From positions 147,175 to 211,174 of the forward strand of contig NZ_ASSJ01000070.1 of the NCBI RefSeq assembly GCF_000473895.1: a stretch of 64,000 nt of DNA, in the 5' to 3' direction. Of the stretch, positions 39,084 to 49,079 are shown one piece after another. The stretch comes from Rubidibacter lacunae KORDI 51-2. GTDB taxonomy: Bacteria > Cyanobacteriota > Cyanobacteriia > Cyanobacteriales > Rubidibacteraceae. The position numbers and the translations under genes are program-made. Under the pieces are notes generated by a model. The model did no database searches, was not told where the DNA came from, and saw only the letters and a list, made by a program, of their open reading frames with translations. Numbering within the stretch: position 1 is the stretch's first letter; each line of letters begins with the position of its first letter.

Positions 39084-39856
39084 TGGCAAGCGCATTGCAT
39101 CCAGTGAGCGTTCCGGCAGCACGCACATCTAAGGACATTGCGCTGTTCACGCCAGCAGGTGACCTGGTGTACTGCTGCGATATTGAAGCGAGCGCGCGCT
39201 GGCATGCCGATCTGTGCGTTCAGTTGCAGGAACTGCTAGGCCTGCCAGAGCCGCCGCACTTTCTCGTTCCCAGCCACACGGCGACAATCGTGCGCTGGCT
39301 CGATCCGGAAACTCAGCAAGTGGTTAGTGCGGCCGAGCTGTATCCTCCAGGCTGGCAGCATCGTTCGTTGTTGTCAGCGGCGTTCGGCTTGGCTAATAAT
39401 GACTGGCGCGTGCTGCCTTGGCAGGAGGAGTGTTGCGACCCACTATTGTTGCAGGCACACCGAGGTCGCTTTCCGCAGTTGTGGGATTGCCACGAAGCGA
39501 TCGTGCAATGCACGCTCTCGGAAGCCTTGTTACCGACGGCAGCGGTATCTGTGTCCGAGAACCAACTAACAGGTGCGATCGCGTCGCCTACGGGGTATGT
39601 CCTGCGTCTGTTTGTCTCCGGGCGCAGCCCACTGGCCGAATCGATTTTGGCAACCTTGCACCAGTTGCTCGACCGCCGCTTGCAGCAGCCTTACACGCTG
39701 AAGGTCGTCGATATCAGCAAGCATCCCGAGCAAGCCGAACTGAATCAGGTATCGGCGACGCCCACGCTCGTGCGGGTTTGGCCGAAGCCACTTCGGCGGA
39801 TTGTCGGCGGTTGGGATAATCTACAACGCTTGCTCGACCTCGTCAGCGCAACGTAG
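39083..39856 (+). CDS. KaiB-like C-terminal domain protein
   Basis: The start is the ATG at 39083, whose A is the last base of the pilT stop TGA, so the genes are co-transcribed and probably translationally coupled. The first ~165 residues are soluble and unrecognised, rich in Trp, Cys and His (RWLDPETQQVVS, LPWQEECCDPLLL). Residues 172-257 form a KaiB-type thioredoxin-like fold: YVLRLFVSGRSPLAESIL, YTLKVVDISKHPEQAE, then ATPTLVRVWPKPLRRIVGG. The ATPTL-x-PxP-RRI-x-G sequence is shared with KaiB and the SasA sensor domain. KaiB-fold proteins bind KaiC or act as ligand domains. A role in pilus or clock control is inference. Confidence 0.87.
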   Translation: MASALHPVSVPAARTSKDIALFTPAGDLVYCCDIEASARWHADLCVQLQELLGLPEPPHFLVPSHTATIVRWLDPETQQVVSAAELYPPGWQHRSLLSAAFGLANNDWRVLPWQEECCDPLLLQAHRGRFPQLWDCHEAIVQCTLSEALLPTAAVSVSENQLTGAIASPTGYVLRLFVSGRSPLAESILATLHQLLDRRLQQPYTLKVVDISKHPEQAELNQVSATPTLVRVWPKPLRRIVGGWDNLQRLLDLVSAT

Positions 39857-40046
39857 GCCCAATGCCCTGCTAGCTTTGTTTGCAAGCAGCACTATGGGGG
39901 CGTCGAGAATTTGCGGGAAATTGCCAAGATTACTGCTGACAGCATCTGAATTACACTCTTAGGTGATATCCGGACCGGTTTCGGAATGATGGCTGCGCGG
40001 CGATCGCGAACGTGGCAGCAGGAAACAACAGGAGAACGGCAGCAGG

Positions 40047-40922
40047 ATGCATCTGGTAACCGGAGCAACGGGGCAAGTCGGGCGGCGAATCGTGCGGTTG
40101 ATACGCGATCGCGAGGAACCCGTGCGAGCATTCGTGCGGTTGAGCGCGCGGTATGGCGAACTCGACCAACGCGGCGCGGAGATTTTTGTCGGGGAACTCG
40201 AGGACACCCGCGATATTCAACGGGCATGCCGAGGCGTGCGCGTTATCCTCAGCACTCACGGCTCTACAGGCAATCCCCAGCGCCTCGATTACCGCGCCAA
40301 CATTGAATTAATCGATGCAGCAAAAGATAATGGTGTCGAACATTTCGTGTTTATTTCCGTGCTCGGGGCCGACCGCGGTTATGAAGACGCGCCTATTTTC
40401 AAGGCCAAGCGCGAGGTCGAAAAATACCTGGCTGCGAGCGGGCTTAACTATACAATCTTGCGGCCCTCGGGTTTAGCGTCCGAACTGATTGCATCGGCAG
40501 AACGATGCCGCGATTCGGGCATTTACGTCCTCGTGGGTGACCCAGGAAACCGTACCTCGATTGTCAGTACTGACGACCTGGCTGATATTGCCGTTGCATC
40601 CATGACCGCTGAGGGAGCGAAGAACCGCACGTTTTCAGTCGGAGGTCCGGACGTACTCAAACGCGAAGATATCCCGAGCGTTTACGGACGTATTCTCGAT
40701 CGCGAACCGGTCGTTATTAACGTACCGCTTCCGGTCGTCGATTTCGTGCGAGCGGGGGTCGGCTTTTTCGACACCGACCTACAGTGCAACCTCGGTACGT
40801 TTAGAACGCTCCTCGCTAACGAGTTTTACTGCACTCCTGAGGAAATCGAACTCTTGGAATCGACCTTTGGACTCAAACTCGAATCCCTTGAGGGTTTCCT
40901 GCGCCGTTACTTGGGTTTCTAA
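40047..40922 (+). CDS. NAD(P)-binding NmrA/Ycf39-like protein
   Basis: The 291-residue protein is an atypical short-chain dehydrogenase: MHLVTGATGQVGRRIVRLI is the nucleotide-binding glycine loop, then VEHFVFISVLGAD and the YTILRPSGLASEL segment. The arrangement is close to the Ycf39/HCF244 group, which in photosynthetic organisms assists photosystem II D1 assembly. Such proteins lack the catalytic Tyr-Lys dyad of classical SDRs. The ATG at 40047 follows GGCAGCAGG. It stands alone between the KaiB-like gene and the convergent alcohol dehydrogenase. Confidence 0.85.
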   Translation: MHLVTGATGQVGRRIVRLIRDREEPVRAFVRLSARYGELDQRGAEIFVGELEDTRDIQRACRGVRVILSTHGSTGNPQRLDYRANIELIDAAKDNGVEHFVFISVLGADRGYEDAPIFKAKREVEKYLAASGLNYTILRPSGLASELIASAERCRDSGIYVLVGDPGNRTSIVSTDDLADIAVASMTAEGAKNRTFSVGGPDVLKREDIPSVYGRILDREPVVINVPLPVVDFVRAGVGFFDTDLQCNLGTFRTLLANEFYCTPEEIELLESTFGLKLESLEGFLRRYLGF

Positions 40923-41098
40923 CCTGCCTGATTTGTGAGCAAGTTAGTTGTAACGCCAGCAATTCGCTTACTCAGGGGTTTCTCCCAAGGAAGTCTGATG
41001 TAGATTTTCCACTTGCTACCAGGGAAGGGCTGCTCTATTCAGATAAAACCTGTCTGTTGAGATGAGGTTTGGACCGGACAGGGTGCGAGGGCGAAGGC

Positions 41099-42109
41099 TC
41101 ATTCGCGATCGAGCACGATGCGATAGCGAGCTTTACCGGCACGCAGGTGGTCGAGTGCTTCGTTAACTTTGCTCATTGGGAAATGCTCGGTTTTCGGTTT
41201 AATCTCGTGGCGGGCAGCAAACTCCAGCATTTTCAAAATCGTCGCCGGGCTGCCGACGGGGGAAGAGGAAACAGACAGCTGGGCAAACAACATCGGTGTC
41301 ACATTAAGGTCGAGTGGCTGAGGAACGACCCCGAGAACGTGCAGGCGACCGCGCGGCTTAAGCGTGTTGAGATAGGCATTCCAATCCAACTTCACGTTCA
41401 CCGTCGACAGTAAGAGGTCGAAGCTCCCCGCTGCCGCTTCTATCGCTGCCGGATCGCGGGAGTTAAGCGTATCGTGTGCTCCTAGCTCCAGCGCTTCTTG
41501 CTGCTTCGAACCGCTTGAGGTAAAAGCCGTTACCCGACAGCCCCACGCCCGCAAGAATTGCAGAGCCAAGTGACCCAAGCCACCGATGCCGATAACGCCA
41601 ACGCTCGACGTCGGGGCGAGGTCGAACTGTACTAACGGGTTAAATACCGTAATCCCACCGCAAAACAAGGGACCAGCTGTGGGCGCGTCGAGGTGACTGG
41701 GAAGTTTGAACGTGCTGACTGCCTGTGCGCGGACGATGTCAGCAAAGGCACCGTGTCGACCGACAATCGTACTCTCAGCAGTTCCGCACATGTTGTGATG
41801 ACCGCTCAGGCACTGGACGCAGGTCATGCAGTACCCCGCGTGCCAGCCCAACCCCACCCTATCTCCGATCTGAAGGTTCGTGACGAGATCGCCGAGGGCT
41901 GCAACCGTCCCAATCGCTTCGTGGCCGGGCACGAACGGATACTGGGTCATCCCCCACGCGTTTTCCAGCATGCTCAGATCGCTGTGGCAAATGCCGCAAC
42001 TTTCCACGGCAATGTCGACATCGTAAGGACCGATCGACCCCAACTCGTACTCGAACGGTTCGAGCAAGCCGTTTTCTTCTGTAGCTGCGTAAGCACGAAC
42101 AGTTGTCAT
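41099..42109 (-). CDS. Zinc-dependent alcohol dehydrogenase (cinnamyl-alcohol dehydrogenase type)
   Basis: The ATG at 42109 ([14 protein letters not shown]) gives a 336-residue zinc ADH. It shows the catalytic Cys in [22 protein letters not shown], a structural-zinc Cys cluster ([15 protein letters not shown]), and the Rossmann motif [15 protein letters not shown]. The type matches NADP-dependent YahK/CAD aldehyde reductases, which reduce a broad range of aldehydes. A longer frame to 42316 has no conserved start. A frameshifted HxlR-family regulator lies divergently 219 bases upstream, as is common for redox-stress reductases. Confidence 0.93.
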   Translation of the reverse strand: MTTVRAYAATEENGLLEPFEYELGSIGPYDVDIAVESCGICHSDLSMLENAWGMTQYPFVPGHEAIGTVAALGDLVTNLQIGDRVGLGWHAGYCMTCVQCLSGHHNMCGTAESTIVGRHGAFADIVRAQAVSTFKLPSHLDAPTAGPLFCGGITVFNPLVQFDLAPTSSVGVIGIGGLGHLALQFLRAWGCRVTAFTSSGSKQQEALELGAHDTLNSRDPAAIEAAAGSFDLLLSTVNVKLDWNAYLNTLKPRGRLHVLGVVPQPLDLNVTPMLFAQLSVSSSPVGSPATILKMLEFAARHEIKPKTEHFPMSKVNEALDHLRAGKARYRIVLDRE

Positions 42110-42244
42110 AAGTCCGTTTCTGTGTATGTTGTTCTGTGCAATATCCACGCATTGCCCGCTCTTGCAGCTACTGCCTGGTGCCAGCAGTCGCTCGCCAAGA
42201 ACAGCTAACTGTTGCCCAAGATACGCAGCGATGTTGCTATAGTC

Positions 42245-42252
42245 AACTAGTT
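42245..42252. promoter_or_regulatory. Palindrome AACTAGTT in the ADH/HxlR spacer
   Basis: The 8 bp perfect palindrome AACTAGTT lies midway between the divergent genes and could belong to an operator. HxlR operators are not well enough defined to say. Low confidence. Confidence 0.2.
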
Positions 42253-42327
42253 TACTTTTCGTAATCAGTTGAAGACAATGGGGGGTATCGCGATAAAAAC
42301 TCATAACGATAGGCACGAAGGCGCAAC

Positions 42328-42615
42328 TTGACCTGTCCCAATCTAAGTCTGATAGAGCAGGGAAGGCGTATTCTGTCCGGCAAGTGGAAGGGATCGATTT
42401 TATGGCACCTCAAAGACGGTCCGGTTCGATTCAACGTTCTGGCACGAAAGCTGGGGTGCGCGAGCAAGAAAGTAGTAGCTCATCCCCTCAAAAAAATGGA
42501 GGATATTGGGTTAGTCCAACGCAATGTAGGTGGCACGAAAGCCCGTTGCCGCGACTTACGAGATAACCGGCTTCGGTCGAACTGCGTTTGGATTATCGAA
42601 CAGTAAAAAACTGGA
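42328..42615 (+). pseudogene. Frameshifted HxlR-family transcriptional regulator
   Basis: The frame from a TTG at 42328 gives a clear HxlR winged-helix start: [30 protein letters not shown], then ISKKVVAHPLKKMEDIGLVQR-like residues. Near 42540 the reading goes wrong. In the +1 frame the expected continuation appears (KPVAATYEITGFGRTAF), matching the usual wing and C-terminal helix (PxVEYxLTExGR). A single-base insertion or deletion therefore breaks the gene. HxlR regulators respond to aldehydes, quinones or redox stress and usually neighbour the oxidoreductase they control. Confidence 0.75.
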
Positions 42616-42913
42616 CAATCGAACAAGAGATTTAATGTTTTGGGCAGGAAAATTAAAGGTCGGATCGTATGTCTTCAGACCCGCAAACATCCGGTGCGAT
42701 CGCCACATATTCCTTTGTGCTCTGGCGATCGTCTCAGTTTATTGGATCATGAATCGTTAAACCTGAAGTGTATTTCTATGAAGTGTGCATTGATGATTGT
42801 AAAGACTGCATGGAAACTTATTCACTAAATGTTGATATGAGACCAATGATGATGTGCTTGCGCACAATGATGCGCGATCGCCTTACGGACTATACAAAAG
42901 CGGAGAAGCGAGC

Positions 42914-43858
42914 GTGAAGCGACTGATTTCCCTGGCCATTAGCCTCATCATTCTCTGCATCATTTACTTCAAGATCGATACCCGCGAACTGCTAGAGGTG
43001 TTCCGAACCTGCAATCCTACTTGGATGGCGATTAGTTTGGCAATGGTCGTGCCGCTGACGACGTTCACGGCATGGCGATTGCAGCAACTAGTTCCGCACG
43101 GCGTTCGCCTTGGTTTTGGCGAGTCCAACCGATTGATCCTGGCAGCAAGCGTCCTCAACATGGTGCTGCCTTCGAAGATGGGAGACTTGGCAAAAGCATA
43201 CTTTATGAAGCAGCGCGGGCATTTAGATGGGTCGCTAGCATTTTCCCTCGTCGTTTTTGAAAAAACCTGCGATCTGCTGTCATTGTTGCTGTGGTGTGCG
43301 TTTGGGCTTACCGTTTATCCTGACAAGAACTGGCTGTTTTGGTTGCTCGCAGCGAGTGTTGCCGGTGGCTTGATTGTAGGACTTTTGCTCCTCGGGTCGC
43401 GATCGCTCGCCCAGATCTTCTTTCGTGCGCTCAAGCGCTTCGCGCCAAAGTCCATGCGTGAAAAACTCGACAGCTTGCAGATAGCCTGGAACGAAATGCA
43501 TGCCTACTTTTGGCAAGACAAACGGCAGCTTACTAAGATTGCAGCCACCTCGGTCTTCATTTGGTTCCTCCATCTGATGCAGATCTGGATGTTTACGCTC
43601 GCGCTGAATGCCGCCGTTCCATTCTTAGCCAACTTAGCGCTCGCACCGCTGGCAATTCTTGCCGGTTTGTTGCCCCTCACGTTCGCTGGTGTTGGTACGC
43701 GCGATGCAGCGATTATTGCCTTTTACCATCCTTATCTCACAGCTCCGGTCGCCGCCGCGTTGGGGTTGCTGTGTACCTCGCGATATCTCATGCCCGCGAT
43801 CGCCGGCCTGCCGTTTCTCAACCAATACTTGGCGTTGGTTGCTACTCGCAGAAAATAA
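42914..43858 (+). CDS. UPF0104/lysylphosphatidylglycerol synthase-like membrane protein
   Basis: The start is the GTG at 42914 (VKRLISLAISLII), with GGAG about 8 bases upstream; an earlier in-frame start at 42854 adds 20 unlikely residues. The 314-residue product is a polytopic membrane protein with about eight helices. It has the conserved LAASVLNMVLPSKMGDLAKAYFM and LPLTFAGVGTRDAAI segments of the UPF0104 family, the membrane half of LPG synthase/flippase-type proteins. Related members export or flip polyprenyl-linked or lysinylated lipids. The soluble MprF synthase domain is absent, so the function is undefined. Confidence 0.87.
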   Translation: MKRLISLAISLIILCIIYFKIDTRELLEVFRTCNPTWMAISLAMVVPLTTFTAWRLQQLVPHGVRLGFGESNRLILAASVLNMVLPSKMGDLAKAYFMKQRGHLDGSLAFSLVVFEKTCDLLSLLLWCAFGLTVYPDKNWLFWLLAASVAGGLIVGLLLLGSRSLAQIFFRALKRFAPKSMREKLDSLQIAWNEMHAYFWQDKRQLTKIAATSVFIWFLHLMQIWMFTLALNAAVPFLANLALAPLAILAGLLPLTFAGVGTRDAAIIAFYHPYLTAPVAAALGLLCTSRYLMPAIAGLPFLNQYLALVATRRK

Positions 43859-44500
43859 CTTCTGAGGTCCTTCCGCACCACGGGAGGGTAGCCCCGTGAG
43901 GAGGAGAACTCGATGAATTTGAAGTTGCAGTCTTTGCACAGGTAATTTTGCTTGCCGAGTCGATCTCCGTGCTTGCGAGTAGTTTGAAGTGGGAGTCCTA
44001 GCACTTCATGGCTCTAGGCAACACGGAAGCTATTTTCTCACTCCGCCTGACCGTCTAGGTCACTTACGGGCTGCTACCCGCTTTGAACAGACATGAAGCC
44101 AATTAGTCCGGCTGCATGGCTAAACTGCACGACGAAGGGGTAATTGGCAGCGCTCGTCCCGAAATATGCGACAACATGCGACCCAAGTGAGGATGAGGGC
44201 ATGATGATGGGCGGTACCGGACGGGGCTGGGGCGTGGAAAAAAACAGATACTGAAGGTTCAGGCGACATCAATTTTTGGGCGCTATCTATCCCTAGGTCA
44301 CTTGCTACGATCCCTGCCCCGCAGCGGAAAAGATCAGTAGGACAGACGGTGACCGTACGTTAAAGCAACGAGACCGCCCGTATGGTCCAACGCTTAGCTA
44401 CTACCGACTCGCAGCAACCACCAGTGGTTTCTGTCCACAATTTGACCACATTATAAAATCAAGTTACGAACGCCCGACGTCTGCTGCACCCTCTGCCGTC
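43859..44500. other. Spacer with an IS1-type remnant
   Basis: About 640 bp. The only recognisable content is a remnant near 43890-44015, described separately. The 12-base stretches CTAGGTCACTTA (44057) and CTAGGTCACTTG (44292) recur with one change. No other gene was seen. Confidence 0.4.
43890..44015 (-). pseudogene. IS1-like transposase fragment (InsA N-terminal zinc region)
   Basis: On the minus strand the piece KHGDRLGKQNYLCKDCNFKFIEF matches the Cys-containing N-terminal region of InsA-like transposases. The expected first CxxC half is in a different frame and interrupted, so the fragment is dead. Nothing of the rest of the element is recognisable. Confidence 0.5.
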
Positions 44501-46000
44501 ATGCTGAAACGCCTGCTCCATTCCGCCCCGCGCGATCGCTGGGAGGCCATCGGCGATCGCTTCGCGCACGTCGTCGGTAAAGACGGCGTCATTCGCCGCA
44601 AAGAAGAATTGCTGACCTACGAGTGCGACGGACTCGCCAGCTATCGCCAGCGCCCGGCGCTCGTCGTACTGCCTCGGTCTACCGAAGAAGTTGCCGCGAT
44701 CGTGCGGCTTTGCCAGGAACTCGAGTTGCCCTGGGTCGCGCGCGGTGCCGGAACCGGTCTTTCCGGCGGCGCGCTGCCCGTTGAGGACGGCGTGCTGCTC
44801 GTCACGGCGCGCATGAAGCAAATTCTCGCAACCGACCTCGACAATCAGCGTGCGGTCGTTCAGCCCGGTGTCATTAACAATTGGGTCACGCAGGCAGTGA
44901 GTGGTGCGGGCTTTTACTACGCTCCCGATCCTTCCAGTCAAATCGTTTGCACGATTGGCGGGAACGTGGCGGAAAACTCCGGCGGCGTTCACTGCCTCAA
45001 GTACGGGGTCACCACCAACCACGTCCTCGGTCTTAAAGTCGTGACCGCCACGGGCGAGATCCTCGACCTCGGGGGCAGCGTTCCGGATATGCCTGGCTAC
45101 GATCTGACGGGCTTGTTTGTGGGCTCCGAAGGCACCCTTGGTGTTGCCACGGAAATTACGCTGAGGATTCTCAAGACTCCTGAGTCGATCTGCGTGCTGC
45201 TTGCCGACTTCACCAGCATTGAGGCTGCAGGCGCGGCCGTGGCGGCAATTGTCGGTGCTGGCATCGTTCCCGCTGGCATGGAAATGATGGATAACCTCAG
45301 CATCAATGCCGTGGAGGACGTTGTTGGTTCCGGTTGCTACCCCCGCGATGCAGGCGCGTTACTCCTGGTCGAACTCGACGGGTTAGAACTCGAGGTCGCC
45401 GCGAATGTCGAACGCGTTGCCGGACTCTGTCGAGACAACGGCGCGCGCGGGATCCAGACGGCCTACGATGCCGAAATGCGCCAAAAACTATGGAAAGGTC
45501 GCAAAGCTGCCTTTGCCGCAGCCGGTCACCTCAGTCCGGACTACTTCGTTCAAGACGGAGTCATTCCGCGTACGCAACTGGTCTCGGTCCTGCGAGAGAT
45601 TGAAGCCCTGAGCGATCGCTACGGCTACCGCATTGCCAATGTCTTCCACGCTGGCGATGGAAACTTGCACCCGCTGATCCTCTACGACAACAGCGTCGAG
45701 GGCGCGCTCGAAACCGTCGAAGAGCTTGGTGGCGAAATTCTCAAGCTCTGCGTGCGCGCGGGCGGCAGTATTTCTGGCGAACACGGTATCGGTGCGGACA
45801 AAAACTGCTTCATGCCCGACATGTTTAGCCCGATCGACATCGCCACGATGCTTGCCGTACGTCAGGCCTTCGACCCCAAAGGTCTAGCCAATCCCGGCAA
45901 GCTCTTTCCCACTCCGCGCACTTGCGGCGAAGCGGCGATTGCCAGGAAAAACAAGCTCTCTGAGGCATCGGTGGCGGCTGTGGAGGTCGATCTGTTCTGA
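44501..46000 (+). CDS. glcD: Glycolate oxidase subunit GlcD, FAD-linked
   Basis: GlcD is the FAD-carrying catalytic subunit of glycolate dehydrogenase, which handles photorespiratory glycolate. The 499-residue product starts at the ATG at 44501. It has the FAD-binding PCMH domain (VARGAGTGLSGGALP, then IGGNVAENSGGVHCLKYGVT and GYDLTGLFVGSEGTLG) and the C-terminal oxidase domain (NVFHAGDGNLHPLILYD, SGEHGIGADK). The glcE/glcF partners are not adjacent. A tRNA-Ser gene follows. The assignment is firm, though D-lactate dehydrogenases share this fold. Confidence 0.95.
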   Translation: MLKRLLHSAPRDRWEAIGDRFAHVVGKDGVIRRKEELLTYECDGLASYRQRPALVVLPRSTEEVAAIVRLCQELELPWVARGAGTGLSGGALPVEDGVLLVTARMKQILATDLDNQRAVVQPGVINNWVTQAVSGAGFYYAPDPSSQIVCTIGGNVAENSGGVHCLKYGVTTNHVLGLKVVTATGEILDLGGSVPDMPGYDLTGLFVGSEGTLGVATEITLRILKTPESICVLLADFTSIEAAGAAVAAIVGAGIVPAGMEMMDNLSINAVEDVVGSGCYPRDAGALLLVELDGLELEVAANVERVAGLCRDNGARGIQTAYDAEMRQKLWKGRKAAFAAAGHLSPDYFVQDGVIPRTQLVSVLREIEALSDRYGYRIANVFHAGDGNLHPLILYDNSVEGALETVEELGGEILKLCVRAGGSISGEHGIGADKNCFMPDMFSPIDIATMLAVRQAFDPKGLANPGKLFPTPRTCGEAAIARKNKLSEASVAAVEVDLF

Positions 46001-46107
46001 GATTGCGAATTGCGATCGATGGAGTTCTCTGCCCCGATCGCACCGTTACCCGCTGCCGAATATTGGCTCAGATGGCACTCTCGAGCTATGATGATGAATC
46101 GCGGCTT

Positions 46108-46194
46108 GGAGAGATGGCCGAGTGGTTGAAGGCGCAGCACTGGAAATGCTGTATAGGGGTAACTCTATCGAGGGTTCGAATCCCTCTCTCTCCG
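46108..46194 (+). tRNA. tRNA-Ser (GGA anticodon)
   Basis: The 87-base sequence folds into a cloverleaf with a long variable arm. Acceptor GGAGAGA pairs with TCTCTCC, with discriminator G46194. The anticodon arm CAGCA-CTGGAAA-TGCTG gives GGA, reading UCC/UCU serine codons. The T arm is GAGGG-TTCGAAT-CCCTC. CCA is not encoded. Confidence 0.97.
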
Positions 46195-46341
46195 TTCTAC
46201 TTAAACCTGACGGGCAGCTGGCATCAGGGCGGTCTGCTGGTCTGGAGCGACCCTTGCGTTCGCGCGCTCGAGCTCTATAATTGACCTTTCTCGCGGTCGG
46301 CAGCGATCGCGGGGGCGAAAGATTAAGCTTGAGCAGACGCT

Positions 46342-47265
46342 ATGAATAACCTGCACGGGGGCGACTTGTTGAGCCTCGCCGACCTCAACGCCGACGAGCT
46401 GCACGACTTGCTGACGCTGGCAGCTAAGCTCAAATACGGCGACCTACGACCGCGCTGCGACGGCAAGGTACTCGGCTTGTTGTTCTACAAAGCGTCCACG
46501 CGCACGCGCGTGTCCTTCAGCGTGGCGATGTGCCAGCTCGGGGGGCAGGTGATCGACCTCAACCCCAGCACTACCCAGGTCGGACGTGGGGAGCCGATTT
46601 CCGACACTGCCCGCGTGCTCGAACGCTATCTCGATATCCTGGCGATCCGCACTTTTGCCCAGCAGGACATCGCCACCTTCGCCGACTATGCCGATATTCC
46701 CATCATTAACGCACTGACCGACGTCTATCATCCCTGCCAGATTCTGGCGGACTTGTTGACCGTCCGCGAGTGCTTCGGAAAGTTGAACGGGCTGACCTTA
46801 ACCTTCCTCGGCGATGGCAACAATGTCGCGCACTCGCTCCTCCTCGGTTGTGCCCTTACTGGCGTCAACATCCGCGTCGCCACGCCACCGGAGTTCAAAC
46901 CCGATGACGCGATCGTTGCTCGTGCCCGACAGCTAGCAACCGACTCGACGATTGCGATCGTCGACGACGCCAAAGCTGCCGTTGAAGGCGCGCACGTCCT
47001 TTACACCGACGTGTGGGCGAGCATGGGTCAGGAAGACTCCGCTGTCGATCGCCTGCCCGTTTTCCAGCCCTATCAACTGAACAGCGGACTCGTGCAGCTG
47101 GCCGCACCCGAGGCGATCGTCCTGCACTGCTTGCCCGCCCACCGCGAAGAAGAAATTACCACCGAGGTCATTGAGGGCAAACAGTCGCGCGTCTGGGACC
47201 AAGCCGAAAACCGGATGCACGCGCAAAAGGCCCTGATCGCTAGCTTGCTCGGACTCGTGGTTTGA
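46342..47265 (+). CDS. argF: Ornithine carbamoyltransferase
   Basis: ArgF makes citrulline from ornithine and carbamoyl phosphate in arginine synthesis. The 307-residue product has the carbamoyl-phosphate motif STRTR (residues 52-56), HPCQ (130-133) and the ornithine-site element HCLPAHR (262-268), plus DVWASMG. The start is the ATG at 46342. Length is normal. The gene lies 150 bp after the tRNA-Ser gene and is not grouped with other arg genes. Confidence 0.97.
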   Translation: MNNLHGGDLLSLADLNADELHDLLTLAAKLKYGDLRPRCDGKVLGLLFYKASTRTRVSFSVAMCQLGGQVIDLNPSTTQVGRGEPISDTARVLERYLDILAIRTFAQQDIATFADYADIPIINALTDVYHPCQILADLLTVRECFGKLNGLTLTFLGDGNNVAHSLLLGCALTGVNIRVATPPEFKPDDAIVARARQLATDSTIAIVDDAKAAVEGAHVLYTDVWASMGQEDSAVDRLPVFQPYQLNSGLVQLAAPEAIVLHCLPAHREEEITTEVIEGKQSRVWDQAENRMHAQKALIASLLGLVV

Positions 47266-47582
47266 GCGATGGGCGAGAGCAGCCGACAAACAACCGAATC
47301 CCGCGCTTTGCGGCCCGAGCGACGCCCCTTTTCTGCCAGACCGTCTTAGGGCAAACGCTTACAGATTTCTTTGCCACGACCTAATTAGGGTTTCAGCGAT
47401 CTGGGGTGATTAAACTTAGCTCTCTGTTCTCAACAAGTCCAGATCGAGCCGCGCTTATTGCGAAAATCGAGCTGAGTTCCCGAGGATGCGTTTGCCTTAC
47501 AGACCGCCCCGATCGGACAGACGTGACGGCACGGACTTGCTAAGATTAGTAGGCGATCGCGTTCTGCAAGGGACTAATCCAC
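47266..47582. other. Spacer between argF and the small membrane peptide
   Basis: About 315 bp with no gene. An 11-base piece (CAGCGATCTGG at 47393) recurs from the tandem repeat at 30932. Confidence 0.35.
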
Positions 47583-47723
47583 ATGTCCGATCTCAATCGC
47601 GGCATCATGAAGTTCGACGGTGCCGACAAGCCGGCTGTCGTCCTTGTTTCGGCAATCGTTATTCTCGGTGGCATCGGCGTGCTGATATGGTGGGCGCTAA
47701 GCGTTGCCTACTCTCTCAGTTAG
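47583..47723 (+). CDS. Small single-span membrane peptide, 46 residues
   Basis: This frame was found by reading the spacer directly. It begins with ATG at 47583, with AAGGGA about 9 bases before. The 46-residue product has a charged N-terminal helix (MSDLNRGIMKFDGADKP), then a long hydrophobic span (AVVLVSAIVILGGIGVLIWW). It ends in a few polar residues. It resembles the small one-helix subunits of thylakoid complexes (photosystem or NDH type), but no specific family was recognised. The amino acid pattern is not that of a shadow frame. Confidence 0.65.
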   Translation: MSDLNRGIMKFDGADKPAVVLVSAIVILGGIGVLIWWALSVAYSLS

Positions 47724-47801
47724 TCTTTAATCTGAAGTTTTCTGTAAGCGCTCGCGCGTTTGCTGCGACCTTCGAGCTTATCGGCAGTCGCGAGTCGTTG
47801 A

Positions 47802-49019
<1,218 letters not shown>

Positions 49020-49079
49020 GTCTGCGCTCGGACTCTGCTCGCTTGAATACTGCAGCCAAGCGCGACAGGGCTCGGGCAA

